Assembly (NCBI RefSeq): GCF_030269925.1
Contig: NC_085128.1
Span: 12,154,501 to 12,218,500 of the forward strand
DNA from: Bombyx mori
Lineage: Eukaryota; Arthropoda; Insecta; Lepidoptera; Bombycidae
DNA: 64,000 nt
Reading direction: 5' to 3'
This document shows positions 56,605 through 64,000 of this stretch, one piece after another. The position numbers were made by a program, and so were the translations under genes. Within the stretch, counting starts at the first letter, position 1; every line of letters starts with the position of its first letter. Below the pieces are notes generated by a model, which made no database searches, had not been told where the DNA came from, and saw only the letters and a list, made by a program, of their open reading frames with translations.

Positions 56605-58959
56605 CGGGGCTACGTCCATCGCTCCCTCGTCTGTCCCGCCCTGCGGCTCGATAACAGCCGCGGCGGGAACTGACTCGCCGGCTGCCCTTGTTGCAGCCGG
56701 CTTCTTTTTCTTTCCGCCCCTCCTCGTTTTTGTAGAGGAGGGGGCGGACTTGCACGCCGGGCCCCCGGCCCGGTGGTCGGCCTTCCTTTTAGCCGCGTCG
56801 CACAAGACGCAGTGCGGCGCGGCTGCGGTGCAGGAGGCTGCCTTGTGCCCCGGTTGGCCGCAGCGGAAGCACAGGTTGCTGCGGTCCACTGTCGAGGGGC
56901 ACTTGGCGAGGCCGTGGCCGGTGCCGAAGCACCGAAGACAGCGCCACGGCCTGCTCTCCTGCAGTTGCACGTGGGCCACAACCCAGCCCACGCGCAGCCA
57001 TCCTGGGCTATCTGAAGGCCGACCCTGTGGAGGGGTGGCCAGGAGGTTCGCCGTTGCGATGGGGCAACGCGCCCACGCCGTCCGGGTACCGGAGTAGGTT
57101 GCCCGGAGCTCCCCGACTTTGACGTCGGCGAGGGCGCAGTTGCCCTGCGACGCGATGGCCGCGGCGACCTCCTCCTTCGTGGCGCACTCGTCGAGGCCCG
57201 TGATTTTGACTTCTCCCATCTTCACGGGCCGGGCGATGCGCACCACCTCGGGGTCCGGCAGGATCTCCCTCAGCCGGGCCGCCAATTTTTCGGCCGCGGC
57301 GTTTGTGTTGGGGCCGGGGCACTCTATAAGACGAGCCCCGTTGGCCGTCTGCCGGACCTTGATGCCCCCCTCCACGCCGAGGGCGTCCACATTCACGCCG
57401 CCGCGCGCCTGGGTCATCACCTCGTGGTAGGTGATGCCCTTTTCTTTGCCGGCCGGCAGCAGCTCCACTACCACTGCAGCCGACCGCGGGGCGCGCGGCC
57501 TCCTTCGTCCAGGTCGGCCCCTCGGCTCCGCTCGACCCTCTTGGCGGGGAGCGGTGGCCGCAGGGGCGGGCTTGGGGCGCGGCGCGGCAGGCGCCGCTAC
57601 CTTTTTTGGCCCTCGCCGCACCACCGTCGTCCAGGCCTCGTCCATGTTGGCCGGGGCCGGGGGCAGCGGGCGAGGCTGGGGGGTCGGTGCCGGTTTGGCG
57701 GCGTTGACGCCCCCCTTCTTCTTGTTTCGGCTCCTGCCGGGCCCTGCCTTCGCAGGTTGGGGCGGGGCAGGAGCGGACGCCGGTTTTTTCGTGGGGGCTG
57801 GTTTCGAAGCCCTTGTAGCCGCAGACGTAGAAACAGTCACGGCGGGAATCTGCACGGATGTTGCTGTCTTCTTAGGGCCGCTGTATGTTTTTGTAGCGGC
57901 CCTGCGGGGTGCTGGCACAGGCACACTTCCCTTCACCTCGTGAGCGAGGGGCGGTCTCGCACGCTCCACCTTGGAGCTGCGTGCATCCAAGATTAAGAGC
58001 CGCCGCCTCAGCTCTTCGGCCTCATCGCCAGGTTCTGCTGCTTCGGGCAGAGGAAGGACAGGGGCCGAGCTGCGTTGCCGCTCAACGAGGTCGGCAACCA
58101 TCGTTCGCAACTCGGCCATGTCGACGCGGAGCTGTCCGTTCTCCGCCCGAAGTTGGCCATTCTCTTTGGCCAGTTGCTCGAGGCGGACGTGCTGCAGGGC
58201 CACTTCCTGCCTCAAGCCCGCCGTCTCCGTGGTTGTGGTGCGGTCTACGACGTCCTGCAGTCTCTCTTCCAGGGTCGCCGCTCCGGATTTTAGGGCCCGC
58301 ACATAATCGCCTTTAAGTCCTTTAGCCGATTTTTTGGCTATAGTGGCAACCATCTCCTTGACAATATTGCACGCTCGGAGGGGGTCAGAAGGACCCACCT
58401 CCGTTAGGGAGCGCTCCAGTCGCTCGACCTCTCCCACCTCTGTCCCGTTTTGTGCCTTTCGGCAGGCGGCTCTGGACTGCGCCAAGGAGGCAGCGTCCAG
58501 TCCGCGGAAAGAGATTGTGTCGCAATCGGTGGCAGGCGGCGCCGCAGCAGCCGCCGGCCCTTCCGCCAACGCCATATATTTGGCGCTGGCGGGCTCACCC
58601 TCCGAGGAGTCGGACGGAGGAACAGATGCCGGCTGACGAGCCGACTTCCTCTTCCGCCGAGTCCGCTTTTGCACGCTGTCTGCGAACAGCACTGGCGTCT
58701 CCCGCCCACTAGACGCGTCGCCCCTCGCGGAGCTCCGTGCCGAGTATAGCGAGATTAAGCTTTCGCAGCGCTCTAGGACCACGGTTGGGACTCTGTCCCT
58801 TACGCGACCCGTGTTGTCGCCCACTACGTTTTGGCATTGTTTGCCCCCCCCAGAAACGGTGGGGCAGCGTGCGGCCGATTGCTCGACCGCACGGAGGGAT
58901 TCTCCCCCCGCGGAGCGGGAGGTACCCTCCTGGGGTAATAAATCTTTAACAGGTGCCAT
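56602..58959 (-). CDS. R1-clade ORF1: gag-like protein with coiled coil and zinc knuckles
   Basis: 785 residues from the ATG at 58959-58957. The N-terminal part is low complexity. A heptad-like stretch at about 245-300 (QLAKENGQLRAENGQLRVDM and around) looks like a coiled coil and could mediate self-assembly. A long Pro/Ala/Lys-rich linker follows. Near the C-terminus are three CCHC-type knuckles: CLRCFGTGHGLAKC, CFRCGQPGHKAASC and CVLCDAAKRKADHRAGGPAC, the last with wider spacing. Such proteins bind element RNA and direct it to target chromatin. The stop overlaps the ORF2 start. No damage seen. Confidence 0.88.
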   Translation of the reverse strand: MAPVKDLLPQEGTSRSAGGESLRAVEQSAARCPTVSGGGKQCQNVVGDNTGRVRDRVPTVVLERCESLISLYSARSSARGDASSGRETPVLFADSVQKRTRRKRKSARQPASVPPSDSSEGEPASAKYMALAEGPAAAAAPPATDCDTISFRGLDAASLAQSRAACRKAQNGTEVGEVERLERSLTEVGPSDPLRACNIVKEMVATIAKKSAKGLKGDYVRALKSGAATLEERLQDVVDRTTTTETAGLRQEVALQHVRLEQLAKENGQLRAENGQLRVDMAELRTMVADLVERQRSSAPVLPLPEAAEPGDEAEELRRRLLILDARSSKVERARPPLAHEVKGSVPVPAPRRAATKTYSGPKKTATSVQIPAVTVSTSAATRASKPAPTKKPASAPAPPQPAKAGPGRSRNKKKGGVNAAKPAPTPQPRPLPPAPANMDEAWTTVVRRGPKKVAAPAAPRPKPAPAATAPRQEGRAEPRGRPGRRRPRAPRSAAVVVELLPAGKEKGITYHEVMTQARGGVNVDALGVEGGIKVRQTANGARLIECPGPNTNAAAEKLAARLREILPDPEVVRIARPVKMGEVKITGLDECATKEEVAAAIASQGNCALADVKVGELRATYSGTRTAWARCPIATANLLATPPQGRPSDSPGWLRVGWVVAHVQLQESRPWRCLRCFGTGHGLAKCPSTVDRSNLCFRCGQPGHKAASCTAAAPHCVLCDAAKRKADHRAGGPACKSAPSSTKTRRGGKKKKPAATRAAGESVPAAAVIEPQGGTDEGAMDVAP

Positions 58960-59690
58960 ATTTCATTTTGTCCTTTTTTATTAACCAGGGGTCGGTCCCC
59001 TGGGGTCTGGTTGGTACCCTTGGGACTGGACTCCCTCCAGCCATTCATCCCATCGCCGGGCACCAGAGCTTAGGATTGGGGCATTTTTTAAAGAGGTTTA
59101 CGTCCTCGCGGCCCCGTGCCTCGCGGCAGCGGCCCCCGTCCCCCACGCGGTGAGGATTACGGGTTGGCCGGCAGCCCGCCGAGTGCAACGAGCAACACGA
59201 CAGACCACCGCCCGACGCTCAAACGAGCAACGACGACGAAGCCACGCCGGTATACCGGTACCCCCCTCTGGAGGGCGTGCCCCTGTAGCCGAAGCCGGGG
59301 ACATGGCGACCAGCGGCCGGAAGATGCGTAAGCAACGCCGGCTCACTTCTCCATCAAAGGGCAGGCCAAAAGTGGCCCACCACCACCCGTGGGTTACGTC
59401 CGAAACGGGTCGGACGTGACCCGAAGAAAAAAGAAAAAGGGGGAAGAAAGGGGAAAAGAGAGGGAGCCCGAGCGTCTCCAGGAGGAACACCCTTCAGCGA
59501 GTGAAGGGCGTGGAGAGCCCGCAACTCCCCCTGCTGGTTTTGGTCCGCGTCATCCGATCTCTTTCGTTGCAAAGCCTAACTAGGCTACCCTACACCTACA
59601 CCTAACCTACCTCCCTAACACCTAAGAATCCTTGCAACGAAAAAGATCGGACGATACCCCTGGGAGTGGGACTGTTCCCAGAGGATCCCG
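58960..59690 (-). other. R1-clade element leader with inverted repeat and CCTAA-like loop
   Basis: GC-rich 5'UTR. ATCCGATCTCTTTCGTTGCAA (59552-59572) is nearly the reverse complement of 59632-59652 (19 of 21 positions). The intervening 59 bases are a degenerate run of CCTAAC, CCTACAC and CCTAAG units resembling the insect telomere complement. The true 5' end is inferred from AGGGGCCT at 59691. A purine-rich stretch at 59420-59470 separates the inverted repeat from the coding side. Confidence 0.55.
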
Positions 59691-60223
59691 AGGGGCCTTT
59701 TTTTTTTTTTTTTTTTTTTTTCGGGTAGAGGGCCGAACCTCCTACGAGGTCCCCGCGCAAAAGGGGCGCGCGGGGTATGTGAGACTCAACGATCTGCATG
59801 GTGTTGTGAGCAGACCGCGGGCCCAAGGATTTTAGAGCCCACCCACTAAACGACTCCTCTGCACTCTTACACCCGACGTCCGATCCCCTCCGAGGTCAGA
59901 ACCCGGATGAGGTAGGGGGGCTACCGCGGTCAACACTACAACCAGACGGCGCGGCTCACCCCAAGGACGCCCAGCCGACGGAGCCTTCGAGGCGAATCGA
60001 AGGCTCTGAAACGTCGGCCGTCTCGGTACGGCAGCCCGTCGGGCCGCCCAGACGGTGCCGCTGGTGTCCCGGAATACCCCGCTGGACCAGAACCAGCCTG
60101 CCGGGTCGGGACGCGATACACCGTCGACCGGTCGCTCTATTCACTCCACGGCAGCGCGCTAGAGTGCTGGTAGCGCGCCGCGCGGCCTCACCCCCTCAGG
60201 TCGCCCCTTATCCCGAGGGGCCT
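59685..60223 (-). mobile_element. 5'-truncated copy of the R1-clade element
   Basis: A 24-T tail (59698-59721) followed by 488 bp of the 3'UTR (59722-60209), flanked by a perfect 14-bp duplication ATCCCGAGGGGCCT (59685-59698 and 60210-60223). It differs from 52840-53327 at only two positions that I can see (about 99.6% identity) and contains no ORF sequence. Truncation inside the 3'UTR plus a T/A tail is the classic outcome of target-primed reverse transcription. Confidence 0.9.
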
Positions 60224-60241
60224 ACCTCGCTGCAAATTTTT

Positions 60242-60465
60242 TTCTCGCTCACGACTCGGTCGTGCGCGGACGTGCTTTCCGATCCGTGGCCCGCTTGCGA
60301 GCTGCGTCTCTGAACTCACAGCTGTGCTCGACAGTTTAGTGACCGTGAATACATTCTCGTTTACGACTCGGTTGTGTGTGAACGTGCCTTCCAATCCGTT
60401 GGTCGCTTGCGACCTACGCATCGGAATACACATTTGTGCGTGATAGTGTTGTGACCGTGAATACC
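60242..60465 (+). repeat. Two 112-bp tandem units in the leader
   Basis: Units 60242-60353 and 60354-60465 have exactly equal length. Both start TTCTCG, share ACGACTCGGT, CGTGC, TTGCGA and end GTGACCGTGAATAC, with many substitutions between. An early small hairpin (CACGAC-TCG-GTCGTG in unit 1) is kept with a G-T pair in unit 2. They could be promoter or RNA modules. Confidence 0.75.
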
Positions 60466-60475
60466 CACCTCATAC

Positions 60476-60789
60476 CAACTGTCTTTTTCAAGGCAACCAA
60501 TCGCTACGATCAGGCTTCCTGTGGCACTATCACAGGCTAGCGATTTCCTAACCCTTCCCAAAACAACAGTCTTTTTCAAGACTAGACCCCCGCTCGCGAT
60601 TCTGCCTGCTGTAGCAATATACAGCCCGAGCGGGTTCCTTTCCTTTTCCCCGCCGATTGCCGTTTTCACGGCATAGGCATTCCCCCCCCCTGCTCCTTGC
60701 TGTCCTGCAGCACAGGGGGGTTACAAATCCTATCCGGGGCCTCGCCTTTCGGCGAGTTCAACAAAAGTCCCGGGGCCGCCCCCCCCGGG
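60476..60789 (+). promoter_or_regulatory. Structured leader: four two-hairpin modules
   Basis: Four short hairpins share a TTTC loop but have different 6-bp stems: TGTCTT/AAGGCA (60480-60495), AGTCTT/AAGACT (60568-60583), TGCCGT/ACGGCA (60658-60673) and CTCGCC/GGCGAG (60741-60756). Each is followed by a longer stem-loop: ATCGCTA/TAGCGAT with inner CCTGTG/CACAGG; CCCGCTCG/CGAGCGGG with inner GCTGT/ACAGC; CCCCCCTG/CAGGGGGG with inner GCTG/CAGC; CCCGGGG/CCCCGGG. Stems change while pairing is kept. The last ends 16 bases before the ORF1 ATG. A role in translation or RNA binding is inferred. Confidence 0.7.
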
Positions 60790-60805
60790 CAAGAAGACAG
60801 GAAAA

Positions 60806-62437
60806 ATGGAAGAAATTAGTGAAAGTGTTATCAGTGACAGTGATTTTGTCGGGTTCCTCCGGGAAAGGTACCCGACAATTAGGGCCGAGTACGTTAGGTA
60901 TAGGGCCTCTCGTGGCAATCCCTCTCCCCCCGGGTCCGTCGCCGCGTTTCTCAACCGTGCCTCGGAGGCACGCCGCGCGCCCCCCGCCGCCGCGTTAAGT
61001 TCGAGCGCACGTTCCGACGATGCGGCTCACATAGCGCCTAACGCTACCCCCACCCCCGCGCCCGCGTCGTTTACGTCATCGCGCTCTTCGTCCGTCGCGA
61101 CCTCGATCGTTTCGAGTTCAGGCTCCGATACCGAATCGGAGATGGATTTCGAATCCGCGTCTAGCCCTCAGCCTGGAACCTCGGATGGGTTCCAAACCGT
61201 AACGCGCGGTAAAAAGCGTTCTCGCGCCGTGGAGTCCCGGAGCTCCACGACGAAGCAAACTAAATCCGCGACCGCCTCCCGCCCGCAGGTAGTCGTGACA
61301 CCGGAGTCGGACTCCGCTCGCCGCGTAACCCCGCCGCCGCGTCCCAAGCCCGCGCCCGCTCCTAAAGTAGCTGCCCCGCCCCCGCTGATACTTCAAGAGA
61401 AGACAGCGTGGAATCGCGTGTCTCAGGCCCTTCAGGCCAACAAAATTAATTACACCCATGCGCGTAACGTCGCGCATGGGATTCAGATAAAGGTCGCAAC
61501 GCCGGGCGACCATAGGGCCCTCTCTTCATACCTCCGAAAGGAGAACATAGGTTTTCACACCTATGCTCTTCAGGAGGACCGCGAGCTCCGCGTAGTGATA
61601 CGCGGAGTCCCTAAGGAGTTAGACATCGATTACATAAAGGAGGATCTGACCGCTCAGTCCCTCCCGTTAGTTAGCGTGCACCGGATGCACAGTGGGCGGG
61701 GCAAGCAGCCCTACAACATGATCCTGGTAGCTCTAGAACCCACCCCGGAGGCCAAAAAGAAGATCGCATGTCTCACGACAATTTGCGGCCTATCCGGGAT
61801 CTCGATCGAAGCCCCCCATAAGCGTGGCACTCCCGGGCAGTGCTACAGGTGCCAACTCTATGGCCACTCGGCGCGTAATTGCCACGCGCGTCCCCGCTGC
61901 GTGAAGTGCCTCGGCGATCACGCTACGTTAGATTGCGTTAGAGATAGGGAAACCGCGACCGAACCCCCAAGTTGTGTCCTATGCCTTAAGCAAGGGCACC
62001 CCGCGAACTACCGTGGATGTCCTAGGGCTCCGCGCAAGCGTTCAACCCTCCCAGCTCCGCGAACCGTCGGCCCAAAGACTTCGGCACCCTCAGTGCCGAA
62101 ACCTGCCTTCGTGCCGGCTGCAGTTCCCACGGTTTCAGCGTGGAAAAAGCCGCTGCCGTATACGAAGGCGGGAACGCAAACCGCACCCCCGCCCCCGCTC
62201 GCGACACGCCCCGCGCCTCAGCCCCTGCTCGCACCTCGCCCCGCGCCCGCGTTCCGTCCCCCGCAACCCTCTGCCGCCAACGACTTCGCGCTCGTGCGCG
62301 ACTTCGTCACCGCGGTGAACTTCGACCGTCTGCGATCGTTCGCTGACGCTATCCGTAGGTCGACAACCCCCGAACAGCGGCTCGCGGCCGCGTTCGATCA
62401 CATGGACGTTTACGAGTCCGTGTCGCGTACGTTATAA
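60806..62437 (+). CDS. jockey-like ORF1: gag-like nucleic-acid-binding protein
   Basis: 543 residues. The N-terminus is acidic and Ser-rich, followed by a Pro/Ala linker to about 195. About 200-335 holds the domain that precedes jockey zinc knuckles (LRVVIRGVPKELDIDYIKED, SIEAPHKRGTPGQC). The three knuckles are C346-C349-H354-C359, C365-C368-H372-C377 and C390-C393-H398-C405. A Pro-rich tail ends in a short helical segment (FVTAVNFDRLRSFADAI). The start is the first ATG, 16 bases after the last leader hairpin. ORF2 follows after an 18-base gap in the same frame, separated by two TAA codons. No damage seen. Confidence 0.88.
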   Translation: MEEISESVISDSDFVGFLRERYPTIRAEYVRYRASRGNPSPPGSVAAFLNRASEARRAPPAAALSSSARSDDAAHIAPNATPTPAPASFTSSRSSSVATSIVSSSGSDTESEMDFESASSPQPGTSDGFQTVTRGKKRSRAVESRSSTTKQTKSATASRPQVVVTPESDSARRVTPPPRPKPAPAPKVAAPPPLILQEKTAWNRVSQALQANKINYTHARNVAHGIQIKVATPGDHRALSSYLRKENIGFHTYALQEDRELRVVIRGVPKELDIDYIKEDLTAQSLPLVSVHRMHSGRGKQPYNMILVALEPTPEAKKKIACLTTICGLSGISIEAPHKRGTPGQCYRCQLYGHSARNCHARPRCVKCLGDHATLDCVRDRETATEPPSCVLCLKQGHPANYRGCPRAPRKRSTLPAPRTVGPKTSAPSVPKPAFVPAAVPTVSAWKKPLPYTKAGTQTAPPPPLATRPAPQPLLAPRPAPAFRPPQPSAANDFALVRDFVTAVNFDRLRSFADAIRRSTTPEQRLAAAFDHMDVYESVSRTL

Positions 62438-62455
62438 AATCTTTACCGGTAATCA

Positions 62456-64000
62456 ATGGCGCAAAAAGGTAGAGAAAAACCGTATTCCCTTACGTTAGCA
62501 TTCTACAATGCTAACGGACTCGCGCGTCAACGCGATCAAATTTTCGAATTCCTCCGCGACAATCTTATAGATATCTTATTAGTGCAGGAGACCTGTCTGA
62601 AGCCCTCGCGTCGCGACCCGAAAGTCGCGAACTACGTCATGGTTAGGAATGACAGACTCACCGCCTCCAAAGGCGGGACTGCCATTTACTATAGACGGGC
62701 CCTGCACGTTGTCCCTCTCGATACTCCCTCGCTCTTACATATCGAGGCGTCAGTGTGCCGTATCTCGCTGACGGGACACCAGCCGATCGTCATCGCATCC
62801 GTTTATCTCCCCCCGGACAAGCCCCTCCTGAGCAGTGACATCGAGTCACTGTTCGGCATGGGAGACTCCGTCATCCTGGCAGGCGATTTAAATTGCCACC
62901 ACACTAGGTGGAATTGCCATCGTACAAACGTGAACGGTAGGCGTCTCGACGCGTTTATAGACGACCTCACCTTCGAAATAGTCGGTCCCCCAACTCCAAC
63001 ATGTTATCCGTATAACATCGCGCTCCGTCCGAGCACTATAGACCTGGCATTGCTTAGGAACGTAACTCTGCGCTTGCGTTCCATCGAAGCAATGTCAGAG
63101 CTCGACTCAGACCACCGACCTGTCGTTATGCAGCTCGGTCGCCCTCACAACCCAGTCACTGTTACGAGGACCATGGTGGATTGGAATAAGCTGGGCACGT
63201 GCCTAGCCGACGCCGCTCCGCCAATCCTCCCTTGCGGCCCGGATTCGAATCCATCCCCCGAGGACACCGTCGAATCCATAAACATCATTACCGATCACAT
63301 CTCTTCCGCGATCATTAGATCTTCAAAAGAAGTCGATGTGGAGGACAGCTTCCACCGCATCAGACTGTCCCCCGATCTTAGGAATCTCTTAAGAGTTAGG
63401 AACGCGGCAATCCGGGCCTACGATCGTCTTCCCACGCATTCAAACCGGATTCGGATGCGTCGTCTACAACGCGAAGTCCACTCCCGCTTAAGCGACGCGC
63501 GTAACGATAATTGGCATAGTTATTTAGAACAACTCGCGCCCTCCCACCAAGCATACTGGCGACTAGCTAGGACTCTCAAATCCGAAACTACCGCTACTAT
63601 GCCTCCCCTCTTACGCCCTTCAGGCCAACCACCGGCATTCGATGACGATGACAAGGCTGAGCTGCTGGCCGATGCACTGCAAGAGCAGTGCACCACCAGC
63701 ACTCAACACGCGGACCCCGAACACACCGAGTTAGTCGACAGGGAGGTCGAGCGCAGAGCTTCCCTGCCGCCCTCGGACGCGTTACCCCCCATTACCACTG
63801 ACGAAGTTAGAGACGCGATCCACAACCTCCAACCTAGGAAGGCACCAGGCTCCGACGGCATCCACAACCGCGCGCTAAAATTTTTGCCAGTCCAACTGAT
63901 AGCAATGTTGGCTACAATTTTAAATGCCGCTATGACGCACTGCATCTTTCCCGCGGTGTGGAAAGAAGCGGACGTTATCGGTATACATAAGCCGGGCAAA
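62456..64000 (+). CDS. jockey-like ORF2, N-terminal part (runs off the window)
   Basis: 515 codons are open to the last base. I translated it from the ATG at 62456 (MAQKGREKPYSL) and met no stop. AP-type endonuclease: FYNANGLARQ near 16-25, QET at 44-46, GDLNCHH at 143-149, SDH at 218-220, all intact. The reverse transcriptase begins with KAPGSDGIHNRALKF near 462 and the sequence ends at IGIHKPGK. The catalytic YADD/FADD lies outside the window. The protein should be about 900 residues if typical. The minus-strand frames at 63520-63999 are shadows of it. Confidence 0.9.
   Translation, partial: MAQKGREKPYSLTLAFYNANGLARQRDQIFEFLRDNLIDILLVQETCLKPSRRDPKVANYVMVRNDRLTASKGGTAIYYRRALHVVPLDTPSLLHIEASVCRISLTGHQPIVIASVYLPPDKPLLSSDIESLFGMGDSVILAGDLNCHHTRWNCHRTNVNGRRLDAFIDDLTFEIVGPPTPTCYPYNIALRPSTIDLALLRNVTLRLRSIEAMSELDSDHRPVVMQLGRPHNPVTVTRTMVDWNKLGTCLADAAPPILPCGPDSNPSPEDTVESINIITDHISSAIIRSSKEVDVEDSFHRIRLSPDLRNLLRVRNAAIRAYDRLPTHSNRIRMRRLQREVHSRLSDARNDNWHSYLEQLAPSHQAYWRLARTLKSETTATMPPLLRPSGQPPAFDDDDKAELLADALQEQCTTSTQHADPEHTELVDREVERRASLPPSDALPPITTDEVRDAIHNLQPRKAPGSDGIHNRALKFLPVQLIAMLATILNAAMTHCIFPAVWKEADVIGIHKPGK

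Larger units (their letters stand above)
52815..59698 (-). mobile_element. R1-clade (SART-like) non-LTR retrotransposon, full length
   Basis: On the minus strand: a leader to about 59690, ORF1 (56602-58959), ORF2 (53354-56602), a 3'UTR (52840-53353) and a tail seen as 18 T (52822-52839). AGGGGCCT stands at both edges (52815-52822 and 59691-59698), an apparent 8-bp target duplication, although the left copy's last T merges with the T run. Both ORFs are open and key residues are kept. The R1 clade includes the silkworm telomere-specific SART1 and TRAS1; no telomeric array is present here, so this family has some other target. Confidence 0.85.
60224..64000 (+). mobile_element. Second jockey-like retrotransposon, cut by the window end
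   Basis: It has a structured leader (about 60224-60805), ORF1 (60806-62437) and the first 515 codons of ORF2 (from 62456). Its 5' boundary is uncertain because the truncated R1-clade copy sits at it. It differs from the 44-kb jockey element in leader, protein sequence and ORF spacing, so it is a separate family. Confidence 0.82.

Noticed and set aside
59573..59631. Telomeric repeat array
   Set aside because: Units are degenerate (CCTAAC, CCTACAC, CCTACC) and only 59 bases long; not a real (CCTAA)n array.
62022..63999. Minus-strand frames opposite the second jockey ORFs
   Set aside because: The plus frame carries zinc knuckles and endonuclease motifs and is open to the window edge.
1..64000. 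CRISPR arrays, bacterial operons, rRNA genes
   Set aside because: No regularly spaced repeat array, no operon structure, no rRNA-like sequence; the repeat content is that of an insect genome.

Overview
This window is eukaryotic repeat-rich DNA, most likely from a silkworm-type lepidopteran (Bombyx or a close relative). The evidence is many copies of a Bm1-type SINE ending in an AGCAATAAA-type A tail, Helitron-like elements ending CAGCTAG, two mariner copies of the DD37D (maT-like) type, and non-LTR retrotransposons of the CR1, R1/SART-like and jockey groups. I found no host protein-coding gene that I can support. All recognisable coding capacity belongs to transposable elements. Species and family names are inference from pattern recognition; no database was searched.

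Layout. Positions 1-44,000 are AT-rich intergenic DNA with scattered repeats: Helitron-like elements, Bm1-type SINEs, a second SINE-like family (called SINE-B here), LINE remnants (Zenon-like CR1 at 2.4-3.1 kb, RTE at 37.1-37.4 kb), two near-identical 1,300-bp mariners (8,307-9,606 and 29,743-31,042), a 3.7-kb CR1-group retrotransposon with an intact 986-aa ORF (12.6-16.3 kb), a solo-LTR candidate (26.6-27.0 kb), a paired dispersed repeat with inverted repeats (11.7 and 41.0 kb), and foldback hairpins.

Positions 44,001-64,000 are a GC-rich cluster of large non-LTR retrotransposons. (1) A jockey-clade element on + has intact ORF1 and ORF2 and an 86-A tail. A 12-bp direct repeat encloses it together with 278 bp lying beyond the A tail. 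(2) An R1-clade, SART-like element on - (52.8-59.7 kb) has intact ORF1 and ORF2 coupled through a TAATG stop-start. A second, 5'-truncated copy of its 3'UTR abuts its 5' end, apparently at the same AGGGGCCT target. (3) A second jockey-like element on + starts near 60.2 kb and runs off the window. Its leader has two 112-bp tandem units followed by a series of stem-loop modules whose stems differ in sequence but keep a TTTC loop.

How the parts relate: each large retrotransposon encodes a nucleic-acid-binding ORF1 protein (except the CR1 element, where none was found) and an endonuclease/reverse transcriptase that copies its RNA into the genome. The short elements carry no enzymes and depend on others. 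Intact frames, a long A tail, identical target duplications and about 99.6% identity between the R1-clade 3'UTR copies all point to recent activity. The strongest leads are the structured leader at 60,476-60,789, the double insertion at AGGGGCCT, and the unexplained tail beyond the jockey poly(A).
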